Shown here: piece after piece, positions 20,596-29,834 of the stretch
How the letters are laid out: the number at the start of each line of letters is the position of its first letter
Position numbering within the stretch: the stretch's first letter is position 1
The notes under the pieces: model-generated
Told to the model about the DNA's origin: nothing
Seen by the model: only the letters and a program-made list of their open reading frames with translations
Databases searched by the model: none
Position numbers and translations under genes: made by a program
From: Anthopleura xanthogrammica
Lineage: Eukaryota > Cnidaria > Anthozoa > Actiniaria > Actiniidae
Assembly: GCA_964019055.1 (NCBI GenBank)
Contig: OZ025212.1
Coordinates: 15,115,590 to 15,179,589 of the forward strand
Length of the DNA stretch: 64,000 nt
Direction of reading: 5' to 3'

Positions 20596-21466
20596 AAATG
20601 GCTAAATAAAGCCGGCCAATATTTAGTGAAGACTAAGCCCAGGTAGAAAGATAGTAAAATAGCTAGTTGTTTGGGACAGATAAATAAATGTTGCAACTGA
20701 AGAAATGCTCTATACGATTCTTGTTCGATGAATTCGGTGCTTGAGCTAATAATAGGCGAAGATATCACTGACTCTATTTTTAGATATTTCAAACTGTTTT
20801 TGCTTGAATATATTCTTGTACATTCACTTGCTTGAATATATTCTTGCATTTTTACACTGAATTTGACCATGTAAATGCCACTTTACATATTTTTTGAAGC
20901 TACTTAAAAAGCACCATTTTCCCATTTTAAAAACTTATTGAAATGATAAATTTATGTGATTCGCACATATTTATTAATTATTCTTTCCGGCATAAAAAGA
21001 TAATATTGATAAGCTTTTGTAATACTATTATGTAAGATACTTTTATGGTGCAAAGTGAAAAAATTTTTCCTCTTATTTTCTCTTCGTTTTATTTTCTCTT
21101 TGCTGGTTTTTGGTCTATCTGAGTATCGATCCAAATTGCCAAACTTTTCTGTTATTTAATCGTACTGGTTCAAGACGAATAAGTACGACATAGTTTTGAT
21201 TACAAAATTGCCAAAAAAAGCAAAAAATAGTTAAAATGTTAAGGCGACAGCTGATCTAAATTTGAATAGAAAAACTAATTCAATTATATTGAAATAGAAT
21301 TTAAAGTCCAATTGAATTGATACAAGACACGTACTAAGTCTTATATATCTTTTCAATCTTTAGCGATTAATAGTTCTTCTTTGTCGTTCAATCTCCTGTG
21401 AAGGTCGGTTACAAGAAGAAGAAAAGTGATCAACAAAATTATTTTAGAGTGAGAATTGCAAAAGCC
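20596..21466. other. EPDR-B to GPCR5 intergenic, including GPCR5 5' flank
   Basis: Candidate EPDR-B AATAAA at 20605-20610. A 28-bp direct duplication (TTGCTTGAATATATTCTTG) lies at about 20800-20845, immediately left of the segmental duplication boundary at 20857. From 20857 on it is the GPCR4 5' flank copy, lacking about 165 bases. No gene. Confidence 0.6.
20605..20610 (+). terminator. Candidate polyadenylation signal for EPDR-B
   Basis: AATAAA begins 10 bases after the TAA stop codon; close but usable in compact 3'UTRs. Confidence 0.4.
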
Positions 21467-22429
21467 ATGAAATATATACACAAGTGCACAGAATTATTCT
21501 CAGATGTAGCACATGAATTCACAGATAATAACAGCGAAAGTTCGTTCATATTTGGAATTATCAACGGTGTGTTAGCTGTACCAACAACTGCTGCCAATGC
21601 TCTGGTTATCGCGGCCATTCTGACGACGTCTTCGTTACGAACACCGTCGTATCTTTTACTGACAAGTCTCGCCTTCAGTGACGTTGCTGCAGGACTTAGT
21701 CAAGCTCTTTACTCATCATTAGTGTTCATGATTTTCGAGAAAAAAAGTATTGCTTTCTGTTATTCTGTCCTTCTTTATTTCATAATCACAAATTGGACAC
21801 AGTGGGCTTCACTCTTCACTATAACAGCCATCAGTGTGGACAGGTACTTGGCCATACGACTCAAGATGCGGTACAGATCTGTTGTCACATTACGGAGGCT
21901 TAAATGCCTCGTAAGTGTGATATGGATCATTTCATTTCTTGCTATGGCTTCACCAGCCATGTTTGAAGCCGATATTGCAACTTATGGGATCTTTAGCTGT
22001 GTTTTTCATGTAACGTGTTTATCGATCATCATAATTTGCTACACGATGTCGTTCAGAGCCCTGAAGATCCACTGTGCTCAGACCCAACCACAGGCTAACC
22101 AACAACCCAACAGTACAACACAGTCCAATGCCATCGATGTTCTCAAGTACAGAAAGCTCTTAAAGACCATGGTACTGATAGTGGTGGTAATCTTAGTTTG
22201 CTACCTACCACTTGTTGGCATATTTGCCGTCATTTCGACTGCACCTGACTCGTATAGATCACAGGAATTTGCAAGATACATCGAGACTATTGATCTGAAT
22301 GTTGTATGGGGTCTTGTTTGTGTGATGTACCTGAATTCATTGATAAATCCTATAATCTACCTCACTCGTATGACAGATATACGGCTAGCTTTTGTTCGGC
22401 TACTCAGACGATTTATACGTTGTAAATAA
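21467..22429 (+). CDS. Intronless class A GPCR 5, duplicate of GPCR4
   Basis: This 320-aa receptor is counted from the ATG at 21467 (MKYIHKCTEL). It carries N44, LAFSD, a TM3 Cys, DRY, CYLP and NPIIY, with the tail RRFIRCK identical to GPCR4. Changes relative to GPCR4 include a tight cluster at loop 2/TM4 (TLRRLKCLV against TVRKVRCIL), several in ECL1/TM3 (EKKSIAFCYSVLLYFIITNW) and a few in TM6/TM7. All key motifs are intact, so it is probably functional. Plasma-membrane receptor, ligand unknown. It lies downstream of EPDR-B and upstream of the relic EPDR exon because its whole neighbourhood was copied. Confidence 0.93.
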   Translation: MKYIHKCTELFSDVAHEFTDNNSESSFIFGIINGVLAVPTTAANALVIAAILTTSSLRTPSYLLLTSLAFSDVAAGLSQALYSSLVFMIFEKKSIAFCYSVLLYFIITNWTQWASLFTITAISVDRYLAIRLKMRYRSVVTLRRLKCLVSVIWIISFLAMASPAMFEADIATYGIFSCVFHVTCLSIIIICYTMSFRALKIHCAQTQPQANQQPNSTTQSNAIDVLKYRKLLKTMVLIVVVILVCYLPLVGIFAVISTAPDSYRSQEFARYIETIDLNVVWGLVCVMYLNSLINPIIYLTRMTDIRLAFVRLLRRFIRCK

Positions 22430-22568
22430 GCAATATAATTATCGAATATAAATAACGATTAAGGATAAAGACAGATAAATGAATTATTGTAACTAATTAT
22501 TAGATATAAGCTCCAGGTTTTAATATATGATTGAATCCCAGTACAAACACTATGACATTCTTAATTTA

Positions 22569-22918
22569 TAAGTATAAGTATAAGTATAAACTTTATTAGT
22601 ATTCCCAACTGGGTTTTTCGATACCAATTTACAATAAAATGTCTAAAATCTAATATAATCTAATTTAATGCTAATTAAGATATACGAAATGAAAAATATA
22701 TATTATTAATTATAAATTGGAGATAAAAATGTAAATATATGTATATATATGTTGCTATAGACCCCTTGCACGTGACGTCAGAGCAGCTCAATTCCGAGGG
22801 CAAAACAAATGGATTCCTATGAATTGGAACCCATTGCTTCGCCCTCCCAATTGAGCCGCATTCCGACGCGCTGCAAGGGGTCTATATGGAATTCAAATCT
22901 AAATGATATATTAAGATA
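22569..22918 (-). mobile_element. Minus-strand retroposon 3' fragment carrying a nested MITE
   Basis: Absent from copy 1, so it is an insertion after the duplication. It starts with AAGTATAAGTATAAGTATAA followed by ACTTTATTAGTATTCCC. On the minus strand this reads ...AATAAAGTTTATACTTATAC, a typical retroposon 3' end with a short tandem tail. The MITE at 22756-22886 lies inside. Confidence 0.6.
22756..22886. mobile_element. Palindromic MITE, TATAGACCCCTTGCA ends
   Basis: TATAGACCCCTTGCA (22756-22770) and TGCAAGGGGTCTATA (22872-22886) are perfect inverted repeats. The interior arms (CAGCTCAATTCCGAGGGC against GCCCTCCCAATTGAGCCG) continue the hairpin. About 131 bp, no coding capacity. Confidence 0.85.
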
Positions 22919-22949
22919 TCCCAATAAATAAAACAAAATGTGAACCAAT

Positions 22950-23122
22950 GGAATAGACCTTTTCAGCTTCGTTGTTTGTTGTGCCCATTTCAGACCATGT
23001 GATGCCACTCTTGGGAGCTGATTCTTTCATGTGTTATTATTTTAACAAAAGAACATTTCTCAAGGGAATGTCATGTGGTCTGAAATGGGCAATTTGCATA
23101 CGAAGCTAAAAAGGTCTATTCC
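22950..23122. mobile_element. MITE, GGAATAGACC ends
   Basis: GGAATAGACCTTTTCAGCTTCG at the left pairs with CGAAGCTAAAAAGGTCTATTCC at the right, 173 bp in all. Internal arms GCCCATTTCAGACCATGTGA and GTCATGTGGTCTGAAATGGGC extend the foldback. Absent from copy 1 (AACCAATTCCATTTC at about 12517-12531), which gives an empty or excised site. Confidence 0.85.
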
Positions 23123-23156
23123 ATTTCTTCACGTGTTATAGGTTGTGCTCGCAGTC

Positions 23157-23291
23157 TTAAAATCCTCGAGCTTTGTGAAGGCTTCCCACTGTTCCTTCGG
23201 GTAGAGGAAGGTCATGTTGAAGTTCATAACAGATCATGGGTGTGGTAAAGTCGCTGTCATTCGATCCACACTCAGTGTTATGTCGGACAAA
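23157..23291 (-). pseudogene. Frameshifted duplicate of EPDR-A last exon
   Basis: Homologous to EPDR-A exon 6 (12560-12689), including the TAG acceptor and the TAA stop position. A 5-base insertion (TCGAT type, near 23255) breaks the frame: from the acceptor the frame runs SLSDITLSVDRMTATLPHP and stops. The rest of EPDR-A (exons 1-5) is not present beside it because the duplication ended in intron 5. It is therefore a stranded exon, not a gene. Confidence 0.85.
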
Positions 23292-23342
23292 CTATAAAAC
23301 AAACAAACATTTGCTCGATACTTGCTCGATTATTGGCTAATA

Positions 23343-23350
23343 TATTATTA

Positions 23351-23390
<40 letters not shown>

Positions 23391-23440
23391 CATTATTATT
23401 ATCATTATTATTATTATTATTATTTATTTATTTATTTTTT
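23343..23440. repeat. ATT/ATTT microsatellite, expanded copy
   Basis: Duplicate of 12742-12811, longer and with extra ATC interruptions, showing expansion since the duplication. Confidence 0.9.
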
Positions 23441-23862
23441 TAATTACTGCGATTTTAAACATCCTGCTAGCTCTGACACTTCAATGGCTTCTTGTAAAAT
23501 TGTTTTTTGTTACATCAATCAAAACTATAATCAGTCGGTACCTTGTATATTTTTGACTGGTGAACAACAAATTCCAACTGGAAACTCGCAACTAACAAGT
23601 AACAAGTTCGCAGAATATTGAGAATTGAAGTAAGCAGTTTGGGAGGATTTCCTCTCCTCGATTTTAATTACGCATATTAATGACCTGATCATTGGTCCTA
23701 ATATAAAATAGATGACTAATTTTATTATTGTTCCGATATCAAAGTCTTTACGAAGTAAGATAAATAATGGAATATATGATGGATTATTAAGAAATGATAG
23801 AAGTAATAAAATTACGAAATAATGGGATGTTGGAATAAAGGAATAATGAGATAATGGAATAA

Positions 23863-24010
23863 TACAAGCACCCAGTGTGCTTCTACTTTCATTACCCTGT
23901 TATTACAGACACTTCTTTTTGTCCCAGTGATATGCAGTCAGGGTGCTGGCTAACTCACAGATTGAACCCTGAAACAACCTCTGGGCTGATCTAAGACAAG
24001 ACATGGCTAA
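23863..24010 (-). mobile_element. End of the dispersed 57-bp-repeat element
   Basis: Starts ACAAGCACCCAGTGTGCTTC, continues CCCTGTTATTACAGACACTT, then enters one copy of the 57-bp unit. This is the inverse of 38341-38457, including the terminal hairpin AAGCACACTGGGTGCTT. It abuts the right end of the segmental duplication. Confidence 0.75.
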
Positions 24011-24321
24011 CTTATGCCTGTATTTATCATTGTGGGTTGAAATATCATCCAAACACTACAACAAGCGCTTTTTGAAGTTTTTAAAAAAAAACATATGATG
24101 CTCAAATTGACAAGTTTTCGGTGTTGGCCCAAAAAACTAATCACGCAAAGGTACTTGGGACGGTATTTGTTCTTCCTCGAACCCTGAACCAAACTAGAGC
24201 GTGCAATTTAGGAGAAGGCAAATAATATTAACAAAAAAAAGAATTGACGTATTTGCTGAACTTCTTAATTATTATTATCGTAAATGCCAATCTGGTAATT
24301 CACATGGCGCGCGCGGTATTA

Positions 24322-24821
24322 CCATAGTTAATGGAGTGGAATGGTTTGGAAACCTATTGTTCTAGGTTTTTGTTTGGCGAGCGATGTTGAAACGTACCAT
24401 CACGTGATATTGACCATGCACAATGAACCAAAGCAAGTATGGCTGAAAATACTAGTTTCCGTACTATTTTCATGTACGAACATTTTGAAGGAGTAAAATT
24501 TTCATTCTAAGATTACAAAGAAGAGGATAAATAATCCCACGCAGACACAGTTAAGTTACTAGATGATAGATAAGAAAGCGTTCAAAAAGGTGATTACCCT
24601 TTTCAGTAAACAATTAATTTTTATCATATAGAATTAATTAAGAAATATCTCCTATTTTATAACATTTTTGAGGAAAAAACGTCTATGTTCCCTAATTTAC
24701 GATGAAAAAACGCTGCAACTTTTCCTTCTCTGTGCACGGTCAACGTCATATAACAATAGAAAAGGTTGAACAAAAACCTAGAACAATAGGTTTCCAAACC
24801 ATTCCACTCCATTAACTATGG
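24322..24821. mobile_element. 500-bp MITE with long inverted repeats and TATTA target duplication
   Basis: The left end CCATAGTTAATGGAGTGGAA continues TGGTTTGGAAACCTATTGTT. The right end is its inverse, ending CATTCCACTCCATTAACTATGG. Arms are about 55 bp and flanks are TATTA on both sides (24317-24321, 24822-24826). The interior contains CATCACGTGATATTGACC and no reading frame of note. Confidence 0.88.
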
Positions 24822-24991
24822 TATTACTGAAGAAGTTTCCCTCTTTTATTTATGCTCTCTTGGTAATTAACATTTGCCCAACACGCGAACAACTGTGTAA
24901 TCACAGCTAAATTAAATAAGTTGAACCAAAAAGCAATTAGTGCTAAAAAGTAATTAAAAGATTAATTATTTAATGACTTTTCATCTGTAGT

Positions 24992-25165
24992 TGGCCAAAA
25001 GATTATATTTGTATTGTGAGGACTGTGAAAGAGTCCCTGAACTTTACCTCCAAGGTATCTCCCAGGGTTATCGAAAGGGAAAGGGATGAACTGAAGGGCC
25101 TCGATCTGAACAGGAGATTTTTAGAAAGTAATATCATGAAAAGCAAAGCAATTCTTAGGTTCTAA
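24992..25165 (+). pseudogene. Possible exon relic of unknown protein
   Basis: After a pyrimidine-rich tract ending CTGTAG, two overlapping frames are open and protein-like. One contains SPRVIERERDELKGLDLNRR and ends TAA; the other contains YCEDCERVPELYLQGISQGY and ends TGA. Neither matches a family I recognise. It may be an exon fragment or transposon relic. Confidence 0.2.
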
Positions 25166-25363
25166 AGAGTCTCTAGTTGTATATTATTCACCTTGGATAA
25201 ACTAACATTTCATTTGTAAAAGTAATTTGAATAATGCTTCACATTTTTAGATTGCTTCGCGACTAATTTGTTTATACTGTACCCTTGTTATGCTTGAATT
25301 ATAATTACATAAACTGCGATGTATTTGTCCAGTTGTATTTACTTCAAAGTTTACACTCACTAG

Positions 25364-25371
25364 TATAAATA
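25364..25371 (+). promoter_or_regulatory. TATA box candidate of EPDR-C
   Basis: TATAAATA lies 89 bases before the EPDR-C ATG. The following leader (CACAAGCGGGGTAGATTCAC) resembles the EPDR-B leader. Confidence 0.6.
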
Positions 25372-25452
25372 TAGGTCTCACAAGCGGGGTAGATTCACCG
25401 AAAACAGGCCAGTTTTTGTTTAAGTATCAAACGAAGTTCGTCCAGAATCAAA

Positions 25453-28054
25453 ATGAAGACAATTTTGGCGGGAATTCTGCTGCTGGTTGTGGTATCAAAT
25501 GCTGAAAAACCCTGCCGTAAGTAAGCTAGAATTTGTTGAACGATGGAGGGAGGCGTTGTCGTTTTCGCCGGCCGTATCTCTCGTCAGAGCATAGTGATAG
25601 CTTTATTAATGCTTTCCAACTCACTTCCAACGTATGCATATTCGTGAACATAGATTTTCGTAAGCATGTCAGCTTTCTTTATGACTTTTCCTTCTCCACT
25701 TTGCGGCAACTCGCTGCCATCGAGTTTCTGCATCTCTACTTGAACAATGCATACGCTTTATGACTTTCCCTTCTTCGCTTTGCATTTTGCTGCCATCACA
25801 TCTCCACATCCGTTCTTTAACGGGTCCCTGTAAATTTATATCTCTGTGATATCGAAATTGAAAACTTGGTTGCCTAAAATCAGTTCTTTCTGTTTCTGTT
25901 ACAGAGATACCAAAGCGATCTGTTGGCAACTACAATATGGTATGTTAAACAATATTTGTTCAGAGATTTAGTGCTTTAATTTTTTTTAATTGTTTAATTT
26001 ATCAACATTTCTCATTCTTTGTCATTAAAGATCATTTAGTTCTCTATCTTGCTTCTTTTTGATATAGTTTTAATTTGTTTCAACTCTGACCAAATTGGCT
26101 TAGTTTTAGCGAGCTAGGTAGAGTGCATTGAGTTCCTGGTGAAATTAATATGAAATAATATCAACAATGGCTCCAAGTCGAAGTTTGATTTGTTAAAATA
26201 CAGCAAATGTATGAACACAAACGTTTTATTACTATTTCTTTCCTTCAGTTCGCGTACAGCATTGGTGCTGACAGGGAAATCATGGCTACTGCTGGGAAAA
26301 TGTACTACGATGCAAATAACAAGCGCATTCGAGTGGAAGGACAGCATGCAGGCAGAGAGTACACTGTAATCATCTTTTATCAAGAGGTATTGAAGAATTT
26401 TAAATATACATTTGAGGAATGCTATATGACATATTTTGCACAGAAGAAGTCATTGAAATGCTGCTGTATGGAACTTCTTTTTTAAATTTCGTGTTAAATT
26501 TTGGATACACGCAAAGCCTCGAAGAAAGGTGACACTTAAACAACAACAGCAGCACCAACAACCACAGCGGTAACAATAATAACAACAATAACAACAATAA
26601 CAACAGCAGCAACAGCAACAATAGCAACGGCAGGAACGGCAATTTAACAGCAACAACAGTAGCAGCAACAACAACAATAACAACAGCACCAGCAGCAACA
26701 ACAACAACAACAGCACCAGCAGCAACAGTAAAATAATGAAACAAATCATAACACCTTGACGATTCAGTTTGATTATTTTTGTGTTTACAGGCCAAACAGT
26801 ACGTGATGGGTAATGGGTACTGCTACATTATGCCTTCCAAAGGACACTTCCAAGACATGAGCATTCCAGCCAACGCAAGTTTGGTCAATGGCGGTCGTAT
26901 TGGTACAGCTTCAAACGGTCTAAACATCAACAGATATGCTGGAGAAAAAGATGGAGGTACGAATTTGTTTGTTTCCTATTTTTATAATGAGCAAAATATT
27001 GAAATATTTTGTCACGTGATATTATCTTAGAGTTCCTAGCATTTGTCACGTGACACGCTTTTACCATTAAAGACCTGTTGGCTTCAGTGTTAATGCTCTC
27101 TCACGTGATACTTAAAGCCTCCTAATGGGATTCATAACCTTTCAGTTCTCACTGTATCGTGACATCATTTCTCTTGTTGCGTTATATATGTAAATGTTCA
27201 TCACGTGATCTGTGTCAGGTGTTATTTCTTTACGTCATATGATCGATAAATATTTTTCAATAATAATACTTATCAATTTAATCAATGATAATACTGACTT
27301 GATATCTTAGGTAAAGGCATCGTGACTGTCACGCAACAGGATTGCGTGATATCCAGCTCTGTATCAATATCGAAAGTAAGCGGAGCCAATCAAATCAATT
27401 ACTTCAGGTAGGCAATCAAAATCAATGCATAAACATCAGTATTCGTCTAAGAAGCGAGCCATCACTGATCAAAGGGGAAATTTTCCTTATTCCTCGAATT
27501 TATATTTGATGACAAGCAGGTTCTATTGGGTATCCATGGAAACAAAGCGTTTCATTCTCAATGAGGAAATGATACCTGGTCATTAACAATTGCAAGTGAT
27601 TGGGTTTATTAGGGGCCACGCGCCCTTTACAAGAAGGCAGAGTGCCCCTAGCTAATATCAGAGAAATGTCTTTTGTTTTCCTTCCCCAAGGGACACCTAT
27701 AATAATAGAGTTAGCCAAAGCAGTATAGGGTCAACCTTATCCTCATATAAACGTGGCCTCAATCTAATATAAGGGGAAACCAAAAACCAAACAAGCTAGC
27801 CCTAGCAGTGGGGTCACCCTACCTTCATGTAAACGAGATAAGCAGTCCTGGTATTCACAATTGTTCTTAATAGTTCTTTAAATCATATTTTCAATTTTTC
27901 CCTTTCTCACAGCATGACTGAGGTAAGCCTTGATTACGACGACAGCGTTTTCAACAAGCCAGCGGAATGCCACAAGTTGCCAGGCGCTAGAGCTCGTCGA
28001 TCTGTCGACGGAGGTCTCTGGGAAAGCCTTCAGAGGGTGATTGATTCCATCTAA
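25453..28054 (+). CDS. EPDR-C: secreted ependymin-related protein, six exons
   Basis: The exons are 25453-25516, 25905-25939, 26249-26386, 26791-26956, 27311-27407 and 27913-28054, all with GT and AG borders, giving 213 aa. Exon 1 is a clear signal peptide (MKTILAGILLLVVVSNAEKPC). Exon 3 has YYDANNKRIRVEG. Exon 4 has DMSIPANASLVNGGRIGTAS with a conserved Cys before it. Exon 5 has VTQQDCVIS. The last exon has LDYDDSVFNKPAECHKL, then RARR and the tail SVDGGLWESLQRVIDSI. Exon lengths and phases match EPDR-A and EPDR-B almost exactly. It is probably secreted, with ependymin-family (lipid-binding, disulphide-bonded) architecture and unknown role. Intron 3 carries a CAA/CAG-rich microsatellite; intron 4 carries four CACGTG motifs. 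Confidence 0.92.
26530..26736. repeat. CAA/CAG/AAT-rich microsatellite in EPDR-C intron 3
   Basis: Interrupted AAC and AGC trinucleotides. Minus-strand frames through it give poly-L, poly-V or poly-C products and are not genes. Confidence 0.9.
27013..27207. promoter_or_regulatory. Four CACGTG E-boxes in EPDR-C intron 4
   Basis: CACGTG occurs at 27013-27018, 27047-27052, 27102-27107 and 27202-27207, each within TCACGTGA. This 8-mer is the consensus of MITF/TFE/USF-type bHLH-ZIP factors. Four copies in 195 bases of AT-rich intron are unlikely by chance. Function is inferred only. Confidence 0.45.
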
Positions 28055-28639
28055 GACGAAACACTATGATACGTGAATACATCTTATTCATATCTCTGAA
28101 CAACCGCGTGAGACTGGTGATGATAAACACGATAACGAGGCCAATTGTTCCATTGTACGAAAACAGTGCGATGAATGAAAGAAAAAAAAGTATTTCAGGA
28201 TAATTTTTGTTCTTTTATTTTTCCCATACAAAATGAAACTTTCAACACAAATGTAATACGCCTTTTAGGAAAGGACACCTAGCCTCGTTTTGATGTATAT
28301 CAACACCAGTCTTCCACCATCTTACAGACATATGAATATGGTGTATGACACTATGATAAGTTTGAACCGTTGCCATGGTTGCTGAATACTAGTATAGATG
28401 TTAGTCACTTTCAAGACAAACAAATAAACAGCATGCAAATACTCGAAAAGAAGATTCTTATTGTTTAGATAAATGTTTTCGAATTTCTCACGCTTAAAGG
28501 CTCCTACACTTTTTAAAACCCATAGAAAGGTTTGAAAATCGTGTAGCGGTAGCCATCTTGGAGGACCTCCATGATTTTACAGGGCCTTGATACTGAAATA
28601 CGGGTATGCGAGCCCCCTGGTTAATTATTATTATTATTA

Positions 28640-28800
28640 TTGCCTTTCTTCCATTCCTTTTTCCTTTCTTTTTGTCTCCCATTTGTCTTCCTTTCTATTT
28701 TTTCTTCCTTTCTTCTTCCCTCGTGCTCTTTCTCCCTCCTATGATTCCTTCCCTCCTTCCCTCTTTCCTTTCTTTCTATTCTTCCTTTCTTTTCTTCTTA
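28640..28800. repeat. Pyrimidine-rich TTCC/TTTC tract
   Basis: Irregular CTTTCC and TTCCTT runs on the plus strand. Translated frames are Phe/Leu/Ser/Pro-rich and not genes. Confidence 0.85.
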
Positions 28801-29648
28801 CTACAAACTTTTAAAACCGTATTTGCCAGACGTCTGACCTTTGACCACCTATAAACTGTATCAAATATGGATCATTTCGCTGCGCTTTTGAGGTTAGGTT
28901 TTATATCATCATCATAGGGCCGTATAAGGTCGTTTAGTCCGGTTTCATATACACGTTCAAAAATCTCGTCTGGCAGTTACTCTTAACACAATTTTTCTAA
29001 AAAAGCGAGACTACAAGAACATACGATAGGTGGCATGAAGGGTTAGGTCAGTTTCACTCGCCGAGGCGATTCACCAGCCATAAAAGTGTTTACAACTTAT
29101 CTTATTACAACCCCATCTTTTTAGTCGATTTTAAGATCATCAAGTACCCGCCTCACTCAATGTCTCGATAAGCAATATGCCTCTTAAACATGAACCTCTC
29201 AGAACTAACTGATACAAATATACATCTTCTAATGCACTACGATAACAATTACTACCTATTGGCAAACACATACAAGCGGCTAATTTCCTGAATATTTTCG
29301 TGAACCACCGACTTATAATGAATATCGCAAAATTTTCATAATTATCAATAATTAAGGTGGAACTGAGAAGGCTCTTTATCAGCAAGTGTCACACATGCGA
29401 ACGCACTCCCAAGCAGACGAGTAGCTTGAAGAACCAAAAGATGAAATTCAATTTTCCCTTGCCGAAAAAATCGTTAAAAATTGAAGTCAGCATTCGTGAG
29501 ATTCAGGGGTATATTTGAAAAGTTTTCTTCTGGTTTACGAGTATGTTAGAATCAGTTACGGTTGAACGTTTATTGGCTACCAATGACGTCTTTTCTCCTG
29601 ATCCGTTTTCCATTAGGCTAATGGGTTTTGGGATCGATTCTTTTATTA

Positions 29649-29834
29649 GCATATAAGTGGGGGAGGAGTCGATCATCAAAAACACGGACAATAACTGATC
29701 TACACGGTACTGTATACACGCGACACGACTGCGTCTATTTCATGACAACTTACCTCATAAAAAACTCTCAAAATCAATCTGCAAAACTTCAAATCCACTG
29801 GAGGACTTGATCAACGAAAATAGAAGAAATACAG
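29649..29834 (+). promoter_or_regulatory. Possible promoter and non-coding first exon
   Basis: CATATAAGTGGGGGAGGAGT is a TATA-like motif beside a G-rich box. About 150-180 bases downstream, ATACAG|GTGAGG is a good splice donor at 29834/29835. It could be the 5' untranslated exon of the gene whose coding exon may start at 32408. Purely sequence-pattern inference. Confidence 0.25.

Larger units (their letters stand above)
20857..23862. repeat. Segmental duplication, copy 2 (GPCR5 plus EPDR-A exon relic)
   Basis: Same-orientation copy of 10653-13221. Relative to copy 1 it lacks about 165 bases in the GPCR 5' flank and gains two insertions (22569-22918 and 22950-23122). It also has a 5-bp insertion in the EPDR last-exon copy. 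Homology ends precisely where the 23863 repeat element begins, about 45 bases before EPDR-A exon 5 would have started. Confidence 0.92.
24011..25452. other. Intergenic region upstream of EPDR-C
   Basis: Contains the 24322-24821 MITE, a possible coding relic at about 24992-25165, and the EPDR-C promoter candidate at 25364. Otherwise AT-rich with no recognisable gene. Confidence 0.5.

Noticed and set aside
26400..26795. Val/Leu-rich minus-strand proteins
   Set aside because: Translation of the CAA/CAG microsatellite in EPDR-C intron 3.
28587..28854. Phe/Leu/Pro-rich frames
   Set aside because: Pyrimidine-rich low-complexity tract.
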